IMG/VR virus record: IMGVR_UViG_3300005086_000185 | Coordinates: 1 to 22,138 of that record | DNA: 22,138 bases | Origin: a virus | Reading direction: 5' to 3' (one strand) | Shown: positions 22,064-22,138 of the stretch, one piece after another | How the letters are laid out: each line of letters opens with the position of its first letter | Numbering within the stretch: the stretch's first letter is position 1 | Made by a program: the position numbers and the translations under genes | Notes under the pieces: generated by a model | Databases searched by the model: none | Told to the model about the DNA's origin: nothing | The model's input: only the letters and a program-made list of their open reading frames with translations

Positions 22064-22138
22064 TCATCCTGCTTGTCTCCAAGCTGAATTTCCATCAAGG
22101 TACTTTAGAAAATGGAGTCTGCAGGTTTTAAACTCGTC
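22064..22138 (-). CDS. C-terminal tail of an unidentified protein, possibly amidoligase (cut by window edge)
   Basis: Only one frame is open to the right edge. Its last 24 codons read DEFKTCRLHFLKYLDG then NSAWRQAG before TGA. The fragment is too short to name a family. The downstream cyclotransferase and DUF4314 genes are the usual partners of the glutamine-synthetase-like amidoligase found in clostridial prophages, and the ending in a charged helix plus SAWR is compatible. This identification is inferred from context and needs the sequence beyond the window. Confidence 0.45.
   Translation of the reverse strand, partial: DEFKTCRLHFLKYLDGNSAWRQAG

Overview
The window is the late half of an integrated siphovirus-type prophage in a Firmicutes genome, most likely a clostridial one. 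The evidence for the host is AT-rich flanking DNA, strong AGGAGG-type ribosome binding sites, a CIRCE/HrcA heat-shock operator and the start of an Hsp18/Hsp20 gene at the left edge. Every gene supported here reads on the minus strand, so the biological order runs from position 22138 down to 1. No stretch longer than 300 bases lacks a gene. I saw no tRNA, rRNA, CRISPR array or insertion sequence.

Layout in transcription order. (1) 22138-21206: the C-terminal tail of a protein that context suggests is an amidoligase, a GC-rich 130-base stretch that is either a small frameshifted ORF or a structured leader, a gamma-glutamylcyclotransferase-like enzyme, a DUF4314 protein and a terminator with a UUCG loop. 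(2) 21181-19116: terminase small and large subunits. (3) 19064-18618: a low-GC gene of unknown function with its own putative promoter and terminator (candidate moron). (4) 18591-12229: HK97-type portal, ClpP-like protease, capsid, head fiber, four head-tail joining/tail completion proteins, an Ig-bearing major tail protein and the tail assembly chaperone, which carries a canonical -1 frameshift signal. (5) 12187-4422: terminator, tape measure, and a baseplate/receptor-binding block with a propeller-like protein, a discoidin-domain protein, a fiber, a tiny zinc ribbon and a hub-like protein. (6) 4414-2920: terminator, holin, amidase endolysin, strong terminator. (7) 2863-206: two overlapping large serine recombinases under their own promoter, then a terminator. 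(8) 184-1: host hsp gene with sigma-A promoter and perfect CIRCE operator.

The structural genes form one packaging, head, tail and lysis programme. A tape measure of about 727 residues and no sheath protein point to a long non-contractile tail. Four intrinsic terminators split this programme at module borders with no obvious promoter behind them, which suggests readthrough or antitermination. The recombinase pair at the host border is the probable integration machinery; the left attachment site should lie between about 185 and 254. Repressor, replication and the other attachment site are outside the window.

Most interesting observations: the slippery site plus 10-bp hairpin in the chaperone gene; the disrupted small ORF or structured RNA between the amidoligase-like and cyclotransferase genes; the candidate moron between terminase and portal; the 140-base recombinase overlap that double-codes a catalytic serine; exact 22-residue repeats in the tape measure; and a repeated terminator-plus-ribosome-binding-site cassette.
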